From Emcibacter sp. (GTDB lineage: Bacteria; Pseudomonadota; Alphaproteobacteria; Sphingomonadales; Emcibacteraceae): a stretch of 64,000 bases of DNA. The translations under genes and the position numbers were made by a program. The stretch is taken from NCBI GenBank assembly GCA_021647465.1, contig JAKIUQ010000006.1:1-64000 (forward strand), read 5' to 3'. The notes beneath the pieces are model-generated. The model made no database searches. It was not told where the DNA came from and saw only the letters and a list, made by a program, of their open reading frames with translations. How positions within the stretch are numbered: position 1 is the stretch's first letter; every line of letters starts with the position of its first letter. Positions 33,402 to 41,283 of this stretch are shown here, in pieces.

Positions 33402-34355
33402 ATGAGCAGTTTTGCAATATTCGGTATTATATTTCTTGTCATTGGCGTCACGATTATTCTTATGGGCGTGCAAACCGTACGGCAGGGGTATAGTTATACG
33501 GTTGAACGATTTGGCCGTTACACAAAAACCCTAAATCCGGGCTTTCACATTATCATTCCGTTTTTTGATCGGATTGGCTCGAAGGTCAGTATGATGGAAC
33601 GGGTTCTGGATATTCCCTCACAAGAGGTGATCACCAAAGATAACGCCATGGTACGGGCGGATGGTGTGGTGTTCTTTCAGGTTCTGGATGCCCCCAAAGC
33701 CACCTATGAGGTTAATGACATGATCCTCGCCATTCTGAATTTGACCATGACCAATCTGCGTACGGTGATGGGGTCGATGGATCTTGACGAGCTTTTGTCA
33801 CAGCGGGACAGAATTAATGGCCGCCTTTTGGATGTGGTGGACGAAGCCACCCAGCCCTGGGGCATTAAGATAACCCGTATTGAAATCAAGGATATTGAAC
33901 CGCCAAGGGATATCGTCGATGCGATGGCCCGCCAGATGAAGGCGGAACGTGAAAAGCGGGCGAATATTCTGGATGCGGAAGGTTTTCGTCAGGCGGAAAT
34001 TTTACGGGCCGAAGGTGAAAAACGGGGGATTATCCTCGAAGCCGAAGGCCGCCGTGAAGCCGCCTTTCGGGATGCCGAAGCCCGGGAAAGAGAAGCCGAA
34101 GCTGAAGCAAAAGCGACAACCATGGTTTCTGATGCCATTGCCAGCGGGGATGCCCAGGCCATCAATTATTTCGTCGCGCAAAAATATGTGGAAACATTGG
34201 GCCAATTTGCCAATTCACCTAATGAAAAGCTTGTCTTTATGCCACTGGAGGCCAGCGGCGTTATCGGGGCTCTGGGCGGTATGACGGATATGCTGAAAAA
34301 TATCAGCAAAGCACCAAATACGCCATCAGGCTCTGTGCCAAGGTCAGGTTCTTAA
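33402..34355 (+). CDS. SPFH/stomatin-like (QmcA-type) membrane protein
   Basis: The 317-residue product has one N-terminal membrane helix (about 4-24), then the SPFH/band 7 domain: RQGYSYTVERFGRYTKTLNPGFHIIIPFFDRI, LDIPSQEVITKDNAMVRADGVVFFQV and LRTVMGSMDLDELLSQRD. A long charged coiled coil follows, with repeats of EAEGxR/AEGEKRG around 185-240. Proteins of this kind form oligomeric rings that organise membrane microdomains and protease activity. NfeD partner protein is encoded 44 bases downstream, the usual pairing. It follows a gap with strong inverted repeats. Confidence 0.93.
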   Translation: MSSFAIFGIIFLVIGVTIILMGVQTVRQGYSYTVERFGRYTKTLNPGFHIIIPFFDRIGSKVSMMERVLDIPSQEVITKDNAMVRADGVVFFQVLDAPKATYEVNDMILAILNLTMTNLRTVMGSMDLDELLSQRDRINGRLLDVVDEATQPWGIKITRIEIKDIEPPRDIVDAMARQMKAEREKRANILDAEGFRQAEILRAEGEKRGIILEAEGRREAAFRDAEAREREAEAEAKATTMVSDAIASGDAQAINYFVAQKYVETLGQFANSPNEKLVFMPLEASGVIGALGGMTDMLKNISKAPNTPSGSVPRSGS

Positions 34356-34399
34356 GATAGACAAGCCATGACGGTGAAAATACTTTAAAGGAGTGAGAG

Positions 34400-34852
34400 A
34401 TGGATTTTCTGGATGAGCTTATATTAAATCACTGGACATGGTTTGTTGCGGCATTGCTGTTGATCGGATTGGAATTGGCCGTCCCGGGCGTTGTATTTTT
34501 ATGGATGGCCATTGCCAGTGTCATTGTGGGCGGCATTATGCTTTTTGACCCGGGCATTTCCTGGGAAGTGCAATTTATAATCTTTGCGATATTAAGTATC
34601 ATAAGCGTTTTTGCGGGCCGCACTTTTTTGAAAAGAAACCCAATTGAAACGGATGATGCAAATTTAAATCAGCGCGGCCATCAATATATTGGTCAGACTT
34701 ATAATTTGATCAGGGATATGAAAAACGGCAAAAGCAAAGTCCGCATTGGTGATAGCAACTGGAGCGTTGAGGGCGATTTTGAGGCAAAAGAAAATGATAA
34801 AGTCAAGGTGATCGGCATAGATGTTACGGTCTTAAAAGTGGAAAAACTTTAA
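34400..34852 (+). CDS. NfeD-family membrane protein, stomatin partner
   Basis: A 150-residue protein with three or so hydrophobic helices (about 12-70) followed by the C-terminal OB-fold domain (about 85-150; RIGDSNWSVEGDFEAKENDKVKVIGIDVTVLKVEKL). It is the short, protease-free NfeD type that partners SPFH proteins such as QmcA at the inner membrane. A GGAG ribosome site precedes the ATG. The next gene's ATG follows its TAA directly, so the GNAT gene is probably part of the same operon. Confidence 0.9.
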   Translation: MDFLDELILNHWTWFVAALLLIGLELAVPGVVFLWMAIASVIVGGIMLFDPGISWEVQFIIFAILSIISVFAGRTFLKRNPIETDDANLNQRGHQYIGQTYNLIRDMKNGKSKVRIGDSNWSVEGDFEAKENDKVKVIGIDVTVLKVEKL

Positions 34853-35341
34853 ATGACAGACTGCCAATTGTCCATTCGTCCCGCACAACAACAGGATATC
34901 CCCTTGATTTTGGATTTTATCAAGGCACTGGCGGATTATGAGAAATTACGGCATAAAGTCGTGGCCACAGAAGAGGGGCTTGCGCAGGCATTATTTGGAG
35001 AACGTCCCGCCGCTTATGTGATCATCGGGGAAATAAATGGCGTTCCGAAAGGTTTCGCGTTGTTTTTTTACAGCTATTCCACATTTTTAGGCCGCCCGAG
35101 CTTATATTTAGAGGATCTCTTTGTCGCCCCGTCCAGTCGGGGCAGTGGGCTGGGCAAGGCAATGATCCTTCATTTGGCTGTCAGGGCCTATGATGAGGGC
35201 TGCGGGCGTATGGATTGGGCGGTACTTAATTGGAATACCCCGAGCATTAATTTTTATGAAGCCCTTGGCGCGAAGGCAGAGACGGAATGGACGGGATACC
35301 GCCTGGATCGCACGGCATTAGGAAAATTAAGCGGAAATTAG
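34853..35341 (+). CDS. GNAT-family N-acetyltransferase
   Basis: The 162-residue product has the GNAT fold: SIRPAQQQDIPLILDFIKALADYEK near the start, YLEDLFVAPSSRGSGLGKAMILHLA with the acetyl-CoA binding loop, and DWAVLNWNTPSINFYEALGAK near the C terminus. This pattern resembles the diamine/spermidine N-acetyltransferase branch, but the acceptor is not proven. Its ATG abuts the stop of nfeD, and it ends before a convergent DUF3775 gene. Confidence 0.85.
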   Translation: MTDCQLSIRPAQQQDIPLILDFIKALADYEKLRHKVVATEEGLAQALFGERPAAYVIIGEINGVPKGFALFFYSYSTFLGRPSLYLEDLFVAPSSRGSGLGKAMILHLAVRAYDEGCGRMDWAVLNWNTPSINFYEALGAKAETEWTGYRLDRTALGKLSGN

Positions 35342-35354
35342 AGCATTATCAAGC

Positions 35355-35765
35355 CTATTCATCTGCCACAAGGGCCAAACCCTCGGTAAGATAATCAGGT
35401 AATAAAGGGGTGCGCATTAAATATTCGGCGGTATGGTCATTCCCGGCGGCGCGCGCATCTTCTACGGCGCTATTCCATTCAGATGAGGTATAAGTGCCGC
35501 GGCCCAACCACATTAAAGCGACAAGTTCACTTCGCTCTTCTTCATTCATGCCATTAATGACGGATTTTAATTCTTGATAGACCGAATCTCCGGCATTCTC
35601 TTCGCTGACAGCCGTATCAGCCGTGGCGGCGAGGGTAAATTCAGAATAATGCCGCGGCGCTGTGTCATCGGCCAGTTCGTCGCCAATAATCGCGCGGGAT
35701 GATTCGCTTACTTCTCTTGCCATTGAAATGATGAATTCCACTTTATCCAGACTTAATATATTCAT
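35355..35765 (-). CDS. DUF3775 domain protein
   Basis: A 136-residue acidic protein. MNILSLDKVEFIISMAREVSESS, then LKSVINGMNEEERSELVALMWLGRGTYTSSEWNSAVEDA and a C-terminal TAEYLMRTPLLPDYLTEGL, match the DUF3775 family found in alphaproteobacteria, whose function is unknown. The start at 35765 has GGAG 11 bases upstream and the conserved N terminus; an upstream ATG at 35801 adds twelve unlike residues. It is a lone gene in a cluster of small accessory genes. Confidence 0.8.
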   Translation of the reverse strand: MNILSLDKVEFIISMAREVSESSRAIIGDELADDTAPRHYSEFTLAATADTAVSEENAGDSVYQELKSVINGMNEEERSELVALMWLGRGTYTSSEWNSAVEDARAAGNDHTAEYLMRTPLLPDYLTEGLALVADE

Positions 35766-35869
35766 CGTTATTCTCCATTCATGTGCAAAGTTTACCATCA
35801 TATGAAGAATGCGCCAAGAGATGCAGGAAAGCCTTGATACAGATCAGAAAAATAAGATGTTTAACGGTG

Positions 35870-36520
35870 CTACTTTAGCGAATCAGGAAAATATATTTCC
35901 TGATTACCCTGTTGCCATGGGCTATATTTATGCATGATGTTGTTGAAGGACCCACTGTTAAGATAGCCTTTAAACCATCGGTGCAATTGAGGGTAGGGCG
36001 CAGCGAAGAACCATGCCTTATCCACATGGGCGAATTGCCGGATGAAGGGGAAAATAGCAATATCAGCCAGCGTTTCCTGCCCGCCAAGCAGGAAAGGGCC
36101 TTGCCGTAACAATTGATCCAACTGGTTCAGGAAAACCTCTCCCTGCGACCGATAAAATGCGGGTTCCTGTTCGGGAAAACGGGATGAATATTTGTATTTA
36201 TCCAGAGCTGTTTTGAACGTCCCGTCATTGATTTTCACCAGATCATCACTTTGAGCAATAGACTCCTGCCAATGATCAGGATCATTCTGGCTGATGGCCC
36301 ATTTGATGATGTCATAACTTTCATCAATAATGCCCTGCTCCGGAAGCAGTAGAACGGGCACCGTCGCCTTTGGTGAAACGGCGATCATTTCAGCCGGTTT
36401 ATGCCTTAAAATCACCTCGCGTAATTCAACCGTGATTTTGGCATATTGCAGCCCGAGCCGCGCGCGCATAGCATAGGGGCAGCGCCGAAAGCTGTATAAT
36501 ATGGGCAGGTTATGTGTCAT
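35870..36520 (-). CDS. Glutathione S-transferase family protein
   Basis: The 216-residue product has an N-terminal thioredoxin-like domain with PILYSFRRCPYAMRARLGLQYA; the CPYA motif is the glutaredoxin-like Cys of this GST branch. KATVPVLLLPEQGIIDESYDIIKWA follows, and then an all-helical C-terminal domain with LGGQETLADIAIFPFIRQFAHVD. Cytosolic, glutathione-dependent; substrate unknown. ATG 36520 fits the family start; an in-frame ATG at 36538 adds six residues and neither has a good ribosome site. Confidence 0.85.
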   Translation of the reverse strand: MTHNLPILYSFRRCPYAMRARLGLQYAKITVELREVILRHKPAEMIAVSPKATVPVLLLPEQGIIDESYDIIKWAISQNDPDHWQESIAQSDDLVKINDGTFKTALDKYKYSSRFPEQEPAFYRSQGEVFLNQLDQLLRQGPFLLGGQETLADIAIFPFIRQFAHVDKAWFFAAPYPQLHRWFKGYLNSGSFNNIMHKYSPWQQGNQEIYFPDSLK

Positions 36521-36601
36521 AAATTGTCTGATCTTCATATAGTGGAATTTTTGGCGAAATTGCTATATAGTTTTATTATATCAAAAATAAAGGGAAAGAA
36601 A

Positions 36602-36937
36602 ATGAGTAAAACATCTACGGGATTGGATAAAAATGTTGCCTCAGGCTTATGTTATGTATTTGGTTGGGTAACGGGATTGATTTTTTTCTTGCTGGAAAAG
36701 GAAGATCAGGACGTCCGGTTCCACGCCATGCAGGCCATAGTGGTTTTTGGCGGAATCAGCCTGTTGCAGATTGCGCTCTCTATCAGCCTTGTGGGCCTTC
36801 CTCTGACCCCGATTGTGGCAATCATTGGATTTATTCTGTGGATATTACTGATCATTAAGGGTTTTCAAGGGGAAAAATACAAGCTGCCCTATGCCGGGGA
36901 TCTCGCCGAAAAATGGGCGTCTCAGATTAAAGTTTGA
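36602..36937 (+). CDS. DUF4870 family small membrane protein
   Basis: A 111-residue inner-membrane protein with three hydrophobic helices. TGLDKNVASGLCYVFGWVTGLIFFLLEKEDQDVRFHAMQAIVVFG is the DUF4870 pattern, in which a conserved DVRFHAxQ follows the first hairpin. Family members have no established role. AAGGGAAAGA lies just before ATG 36602; the longer frame from 36512 overlaps the GST gene and was not used. The 3' end overlaps the convergent GNAT gene by 11 bases. Confidence 0.85.
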   Translation: MSKTSTGLDKNVASGLCYVFGWVTGLIFFLLEKEDQDVRFHAMQAIVVFGGISLLQIALSISLVGLPLTPIVAIIGFILWILLIIKGFQGEKYKLPYAGDLAEKWASQIKV

Positions 36938-37376
36938 TCAGCCCGCAAGAAAGGCTCATCCAACGATGCCTGATACCGGCGTCGAGGAATATATCGCCGT
37001 GGCAGATAAAGCCAAGCTTCTCATAAAAGGCAATGACCGGGACCTGCGCGCCGAGCTTCATGAGCTTTATGTGCGGATTTTTCTTAATATCTGCCATGAT
37101 AAAACCCATTAACTGGTGACCTATTTTATGTCCCCTATTGCCCTTTAATACGGCCACCCTTTCAATTTTGGCGATATCATTCAGATAACGTACGCGGGCC
37201 GTTGCGACCGGAATCTGCCCCAGATACAATAGAAAATGGTCGGCCTCTGCGTCTAATCCGTCAATTTCCTCATTCATGGGCACATTTTGTTCTTCAACGA
37301 ACACAATGGTGCGGATATGGAAACAATGGCTCAGGTTTTTTTCTGACGTGACTTTGATAATTTTTATCTCGTTCAT
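36927..37376 (-). CDS. GNAT-family N-acetyltransferase (ElaA-like)
   Basis: The 149-residue product shows the GNAT pattern of ElaA-type proteins: HIRTIVFVEEQNVPMNEEIDGLDAEADHFLLYLGQIPVATARVRYL, then KIERVAVLKGNRGHKIGHQLM as the acetyl-CoA loop, and LGAQVPVIAFYEKLGFICHGDIFLDAGIRHRWM. The acceptor is unknown. It is convergent with the DUF4870 gene and divergent from the next gene, with 131 bases between. Confidence 0.85.
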   Translation of the reverse strand: MNEIKIIKVTSEKNLSHCFHIRTIVFVEEQNVPMNEEIDGLDAEADHFLLYLGQIPVATARVRYLNDIAKIERVAVLKGNRGHKIGHQLMGFIMADIKKNPHIKLMKLGAQVPVIAFYEKLGFICHGDIFLDAGIRHRWMSLSCGLIKL

Positions 37377-37507
37377 GGTCCATTTATAGGGCTATCCCGA
37401 TTAATTAGCAATTGGATAAAAGTCTCTCAATTTCTTAACAAAAGGTGAAGAAATTGCGCATATCATCTCTTTTTTATTATGGCTTTCTTTAATCTTGAGA
37501 GAGAAGT

Positions 37508-38422
37508 ATGAATATTAAGAGTGCCGGATATTTTATATTAATGCTGCTTTTTCCACTGTGCGCCGGGGCAGAAAGCCTGTCCGGCAAGGTTCAGCTTTCT
37601 GACCAGAATATTTTGATTTCAGGGCCTCAGAAATATCAGGGACAGATTGATCTTAGGCCATATTTACCGATGGGCGATGAATTTGTACTCACCAAAGTGA
37701 TTGTTAATTTTATTTTTCAGGATGACAAGGAATGGGTGCGTACGGTTGGTAAAACCAGTCTGGAAAATACTGGAAAAATTGTGCGGCATGCGGGGTCGGC
37801 CTTTCACAAAAAATCAATTTCGGGCCAAACGGATTATCATTATATCTCTCGCAGCGTTATTGATATGACTAACGAGGGGGAAGTGGCGCAGCTAACCATT
37901 GGCCGGAATGTATTTTATGGCACGACCATGCGCCGTCGGGATGTCATCAAGGAACCTATGGGCCAAAAGAGCTTAATGCTGGGGACCTATCGTGATCCCG
38001 GTGACAATGCGCGTTTAAGGCAACATTACAGGATAACCGATGAAATAATGGAAACCCGGCGGGATGGCTATGACGGTTCTTTTGAAATGCGCCATAAATA
38101 TCTGGATTTATCTGCCGTTCAGGATATTGCCCGCTCGGGTTTGATCCCGTTTGAATTGGGGGGGCAAGGGGATTATATCTTTGTAGAAGCCCTGGTGACC
38201 TACGAAGGCCATATTATGGGATCACAAGCGGCATCAATGGAAAAAACATTGTCTCAGGGGCCGATTTGGCTGGCCTTGCTTGGCCTTCCCCTTGGCGGCG
38301 CGGTCTGGTGGAGAAAGCAGCAAAAAACTACCCATAAAAAACAGAAGAAAAAGCAGGCAAGGCAGAGATCAGCCCGCGCCGTTAACAGAACAGGCCCGCG
38401 CAGGACATTAGGCGTTGAATAA
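37508..38422 (+). CDS. Unknown exported protein with C-terminal membrane anchor
   Basis: The 304-residue product is not recognised. It has a signal peptide (about 1-21, ending CAGA-ESL), an extracytoplasmic domain of about 230 residues rich in beta-prone stretches (LTKVIVNFIFQDDKEW, EVAQLTIGRNVFYGTTMRRRD, DYIFVEALVTYEGHIMG), a single membrane helix (about 258-276, PIWLALLGLPLGGAVWW), and a very basic tail (about 277-300) with KKQKKKQARQR. The topology resembles C-terminally sorted anchors, but no known sorting motif is exact. AGAGAGAAG precedes the ATG. It overlaps thiE by 15 bases at the 3' end. Confidence 0.75.
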   Translation: MNIKSAGYFILMLLFPLCAGAESLSGKVQLSDQNILISGPQKYQGQIDLRPYLPMGDEFVLTKVIVNFIFQDDKEWVRTVGKTSLENTGKIVRHAGSAFHKKSISGQTDYHYISRSVIDMTNEGEVAQLTIGRNVFYGTTMRRRDVIKEPMGQKSLMLGTYRDPGDNARLRQHYRITDEIMETRRDGYDGSFEMRHKYLDLSAVQDIARSGLIPFELGGQGDYIFVEALVTYEGHIMGSQAASMEKTLSQGPIWLALLGLPLGGAVWWRKQQKTTHKKQKKKQARQRSARAVNRTGPRRTLGVE

Positions 38423-39031
38423 TATATTGAACTGTTTTACGGCTTCTTTTGGTCCTTTTTTGTGGTTCCAGACCCCTCCGGATACCGCAAGGAAATCTAC
38501 GCCTGTATCTATTAATTCTTGGGCATTCTCCACGGTAATACCGCCAATGGCAACGCAAGGCACCTCGAATAATTCAACCCACCATGACAATATTTCTTTA
38601 TCGGCGGGCGCGGTATTTTTCTTGGTCTGGCTCGGGAAAAACGCGCCGAAGGCCACATAATCCGCGCCTTTCTCTGCCGCGACCATGGACAGATGGCGGC
38701 TGTCCTTACAAGTCACGCCAATAGCTATATCAGTGCCGATAATGGCGCGGGCATCACCGTAATCCATGTCGTCTTGGCCCAGATGAACACCGTCAGCGTT
38801 AATCTTTTTGGCAATATCAACATGGTCATTGAGGATAAAGGCGACATCACGGGCATGACAGATCGGCATCAGAATTTCTGCTGCCTTGATAATCTCTTCA
38901 TCCGCGGCATCTTTCAGGCGCAATTGCAGGCTTGCGACAGGCCCGCCTGCCAAAGCTTCTTTCAACTCTCCGGCAAAGTCATCCAGATTAAATGCCGGCG
39001 GCGAGATCAGATAGAGCTGCGTTTTGGTCAT
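38408..39031 (-). CDS. thiE: Thiamine phosphate synthase
   Basis: ThiE joins HMP pyrophosphate and thiazole phosphate to thiamine phosphate. The 207-residue product has YLISPPAF, ASLQLRLKDA near the pyrophosphate loop, FILNDHVDIAKKINADGVHLGQDDM with the conserved metal Asp residues, VTCKDSRHL, GADYVAFGAFFPSQTK and AIGGITVENAQEL. ATG 39031 gives the family start; the longer frame from 39088 overlaps pgk. It follows tkt-gap-pgk on the same strand. Thiamine diphosphate is the cofactor of transketolase, encoded at the head of the run. Confidence 0.9.
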   Translation of the reverse strand: MTKTQLYLISPPAFNLDDFAGELKEALAGGPVASLQLRLKDAADEEIIKAAEILMPICHARDVAFILNDHVDIAKKINADGVHLGQDDMDYGDARAIIGTDIAIGVTCKDSRHLSMVAAEKGADYVAFGAFFPSQTKKNTAPADKEILSWWVELFEVPCVAIGGITVENAQELIDTGVDFLAVSGGVWNHKKGPKEAVKQFNILFNA

Positions 39032-39039
39032 GATGTTAC

Positions 39040-40251
39040 CTATTTCTCCAGCGCTTTGATGCCCGGCAGTTCTTTGCCTTCCATCCATTCGAGGAAGGCC
39101 CCGCCAGCGGTGGAAATATGAGAAAACTGATTTGCCACACCCGCATGATTCAGGGCCGCGACCGTATCGCCGCCGCCGGCAACGGTAACCATAGATCCCT
39201 CTGCGGTCAGCTTTCCGGCGGCCTTGGCAAGGGCAACGGTTGCCGCATCGAAGGGCGAAATTTCAAAGGCTCCCATCGGGCCGTTCCAGATCAGAGTTTT
39301 ACAGATTTTCAGCATCTTGGCAAGCCCCGCAACAGTGGCCGGGCCAACGTCTAAAATCATGTCATCAGAAGCCACATCATCAAGGGAAATGACACGATTT
39401 TCTGCGCCCGCCTTGAATAGCTTGGCCACCACAAGATCGGTTGGCAGGTGGATCACGCAATTCTGCTCTGCCGCCTTGGCAAGGATGGCGCGGGCTGTGC
39501 CGGCCAGATCATGTTCACAGAGCGAACTGCCCACATCAATGCCTTCTGCGGCCAGAAACGTATTGGCCATGCCGCCGCCGATGATCAGATGGTCAACTTT
39601 TTCCACCAGATTGGTCAGGACATCCAGCTTGCTTGAAACCTTCGCCCCGCCCACAACGGCGCACAGGGGGCGCTGCGGATTGCCAAGCGCCTTTTCAAGG
39701 GCGGTCAATTCTTTTTCAAGGGATAAGCCTGCCGCTGAGGGAAGGAGATGGGCAATAGCCTCGGTCGAGGCATGGGCGCGGTGACTGCAGGAGAAAGCTT
39801 CATTGACATAAAAATCAGCATTTGCGGCCAAGGCCTTGGCAAACGCCGGATCATTGGCTGTCTCGTCGGGATGAAACCGCAGGTTTTCCAGCAACAGCAC
39901 CGCATCATCTTCCATGGCATCCAGGGTTTCTGCCACAATATCACCGGTGCAGTCATTGACAAAAACCACGGCCTTTTTCAAGGCATTGGACAGGGGCTGC
40001 GCCAGCTGTTCCAGCGACATTTCCGGCATAATTTTGCCTTTGGGGCGACCAAAATGGGACATGACGATCACGCGCGCGCCTTTATCCATCAAGTGAAGAA
40101 TGGTGGGGGCTACGGAGCGAATGCGGGTATCGTCGGTGACATAGGGATTGCCGTTCTTGTCTTTGCCCATGGGAACATTAAGGTCGGCACGAATAAGGAC
40201 GCGCTTGCCACCAAGCGCGCCCAGATCAGCAATGTTTTTATAGTGTGTCAT
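39040..40251 (-). CDS. pgk: Phosphoglycerate kinase
   Basis: Pgk interconverts 1,3-bisphosphoglycerate plus ADP with 3-phosphoglycerate plus ATP. The 403-residue protein starts with KRVLIRADLNVPMGKD, has SHFGRPKG, LLENLRFHPDETANDPAFAKALAANAD, FSCSHRAHASTEAI, GGAKVSSKLDVL and the C-terminal TVAGGGDTVAAL phosphate loop. It is three bases from the gap stop codon on the upstream side, and its 3' end lies eight bases before the thiE start. Tkt, gap and pgk form a cotranscribed carbon-metabolism unit. Confidence 0.97.
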   Translation of the reverse strand: MTHYKNIADLGALGGKRVLIRADLNVPMGKDKNGNPYVTDDTRIRSVAPTILHLMDKGARVIVMSHFGRPKGKIMPEMSLEQLAQPLSNALKKAVVFVNDCTGDIVAETLDAMEDDAVLLLENLRFHPDETANDPAFAKALAANADFYVNEAFSCSHRAHASTEAIAHLLPSAAGLSLEKELTALEKALGNPQRPLCAVVGGAKVSSKLDVLTNLVEKVDHLIIGGGMANTFLAAEGIDVGSSLCEHDLAGTARAILAKAAEQNCVIHLPTDLVVAKLFKAGAENRVISLDDVASDDMILDVGPATVAGLAKMLKICKTLIWNGPMGAFEISPFDAATVALAKAAGKLTAEGSMVTVAGGGDTVAALNHAGVANQFSHISTAGGAFLEWMEGKELPGIKALEK

Positions 40252-40254
40252 GAA

Positions 40255-41259
40255 TTATAGGCCAGCCATAACCTTGGCGGTGTCGGACATACGGTTGGAG
40301 AAGCCCCACTCATTGTCATACCAGCTTAAAATGCGAACAAGATTGCCGTCCAATACGGATGTTTGAGACGCATCAAAGCTTGAACTCGCCGGATCATGAT
40401 TATAATCAATGGATACTGTTGGCTCCGTGACATAGGCCAATACGCCTTTCAGGCGGCCATTGGCGGCTTCCTGAATGGCGCCGTTAATTTCATCAATAGT
40501 CGTTGATTTCTTGGCCACGAATGTCAGATCAATCATGGATACATTCGGCGTTGGGACGCGCACGGATGTGCCGTCCAGCTTACCGGCAAGTTCCGGCAGC
40601 ACCAAGCCAACCGCGCGCGCGGCACCGGTTGAGGTTGGTATCATGCTCAAGCCACAAGCGCGGGCGCGGCGCGGGTCACTATGCAGGGTATCCAAAACCC
40701 GCTGATCACCGGTATAGGCATGAATGGTGGTCATGATTCCCTTTTCAATGCCAACCGTATCATGCAATACCTGAGCCACAGGGGCCAGACAGTTTGTGGT
40801 ACAGGAGGCGTTGGAAACAATCACATCATCAGCGGTCAGGGTATCATGGTTCACACCGTAGACAATGGTTTTCGCGACATTCTTGGCGGGGGCAGAAATA
40901 AGGACTTTTTTCGCACCGGCATCAAGATGGGCCCGGGACCCTTCGTCGGAAGCAAAGAAACCTGTGCATTCGTAAACAATATCAACATCAAGATCCGCCC
41001 ATGGCAGATCAGCGGGGTTGCGTTCAGCGGTAACCTTGATGGGATTGCGGCCTAAATTCATGACATCACCATCCACATTCACATCGAACGGGAAGGTGCC
41101 ATGGACAGAATCCCTTTTGAGCAAATAGGCGTTCATATCTATGGCGCCAAGATCATTGATGGCGACAATTTCAATATCGTCTCTGCCGGATTCATAAATT
41201 GCCCGAAGGGCCAAACGCCCGATCCGCCCAAAGCCGTTGATTGCAACACGAATAGTCAT
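40255..41259 (-). CDS. gap: Glyceraldehyde-3-phosphate dehydrogenase, type I
   Basis: The 334-residue enzyme oxidises glyceraldehyde 3-phosphate with NAD and phosphate. The N-terminal motif INGFGRIGRLALRA (8-21), the catalytic SNASCTTNCLAPV with Cys153, and HAYTGDQRVLDTLHSDPRRAR are visible. The residue after the second beta strand is Asp36 (AINDLG), which normally favours NAD over NADP. It sits between tkt and pgk on the minus strand, 24 bases after the tkt stop. Confidence 0.97.
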   Translation of the reverse strand: MTIRVAINGFGRIGRLALRAIYESGRDDIEIVAINDLGAIDMNAYLLKRDSVHGTFPFDVNVDGDVMNLGRNPIKVTAERNPADLPWADLDVDIVYECTGFFASDEGSRAHLDAGAKKVLISAPAKNVAKTIVYGVNHDTLTADDVIVSNASCTTNCLAPVAQVLHDTVGIEKGIMTTIHAYTGDQRVLDTLHSDPRRARACGLSMIPTSTGAARAVGLVLPELAGKLDGTSVRVPTPNVSMIDLTFVAKKSTTIDEINGAIQEAANGRLKGVLAYVTEPTVSIDYNHDPASSSFDASQTSVLDGNLVRILSWYDNEWGFSNRMSDTAKVMAGL

Positions 41260-41283
41260 GAATATATTCTCCGTTATTTTAAA

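Noticed and set aside
39748..40260. 170-codon plus-strand frame opposite pgk
   Set aside because: pgk on the minus strand has every family motif; this frame has none and its start lacks a ribosome site.
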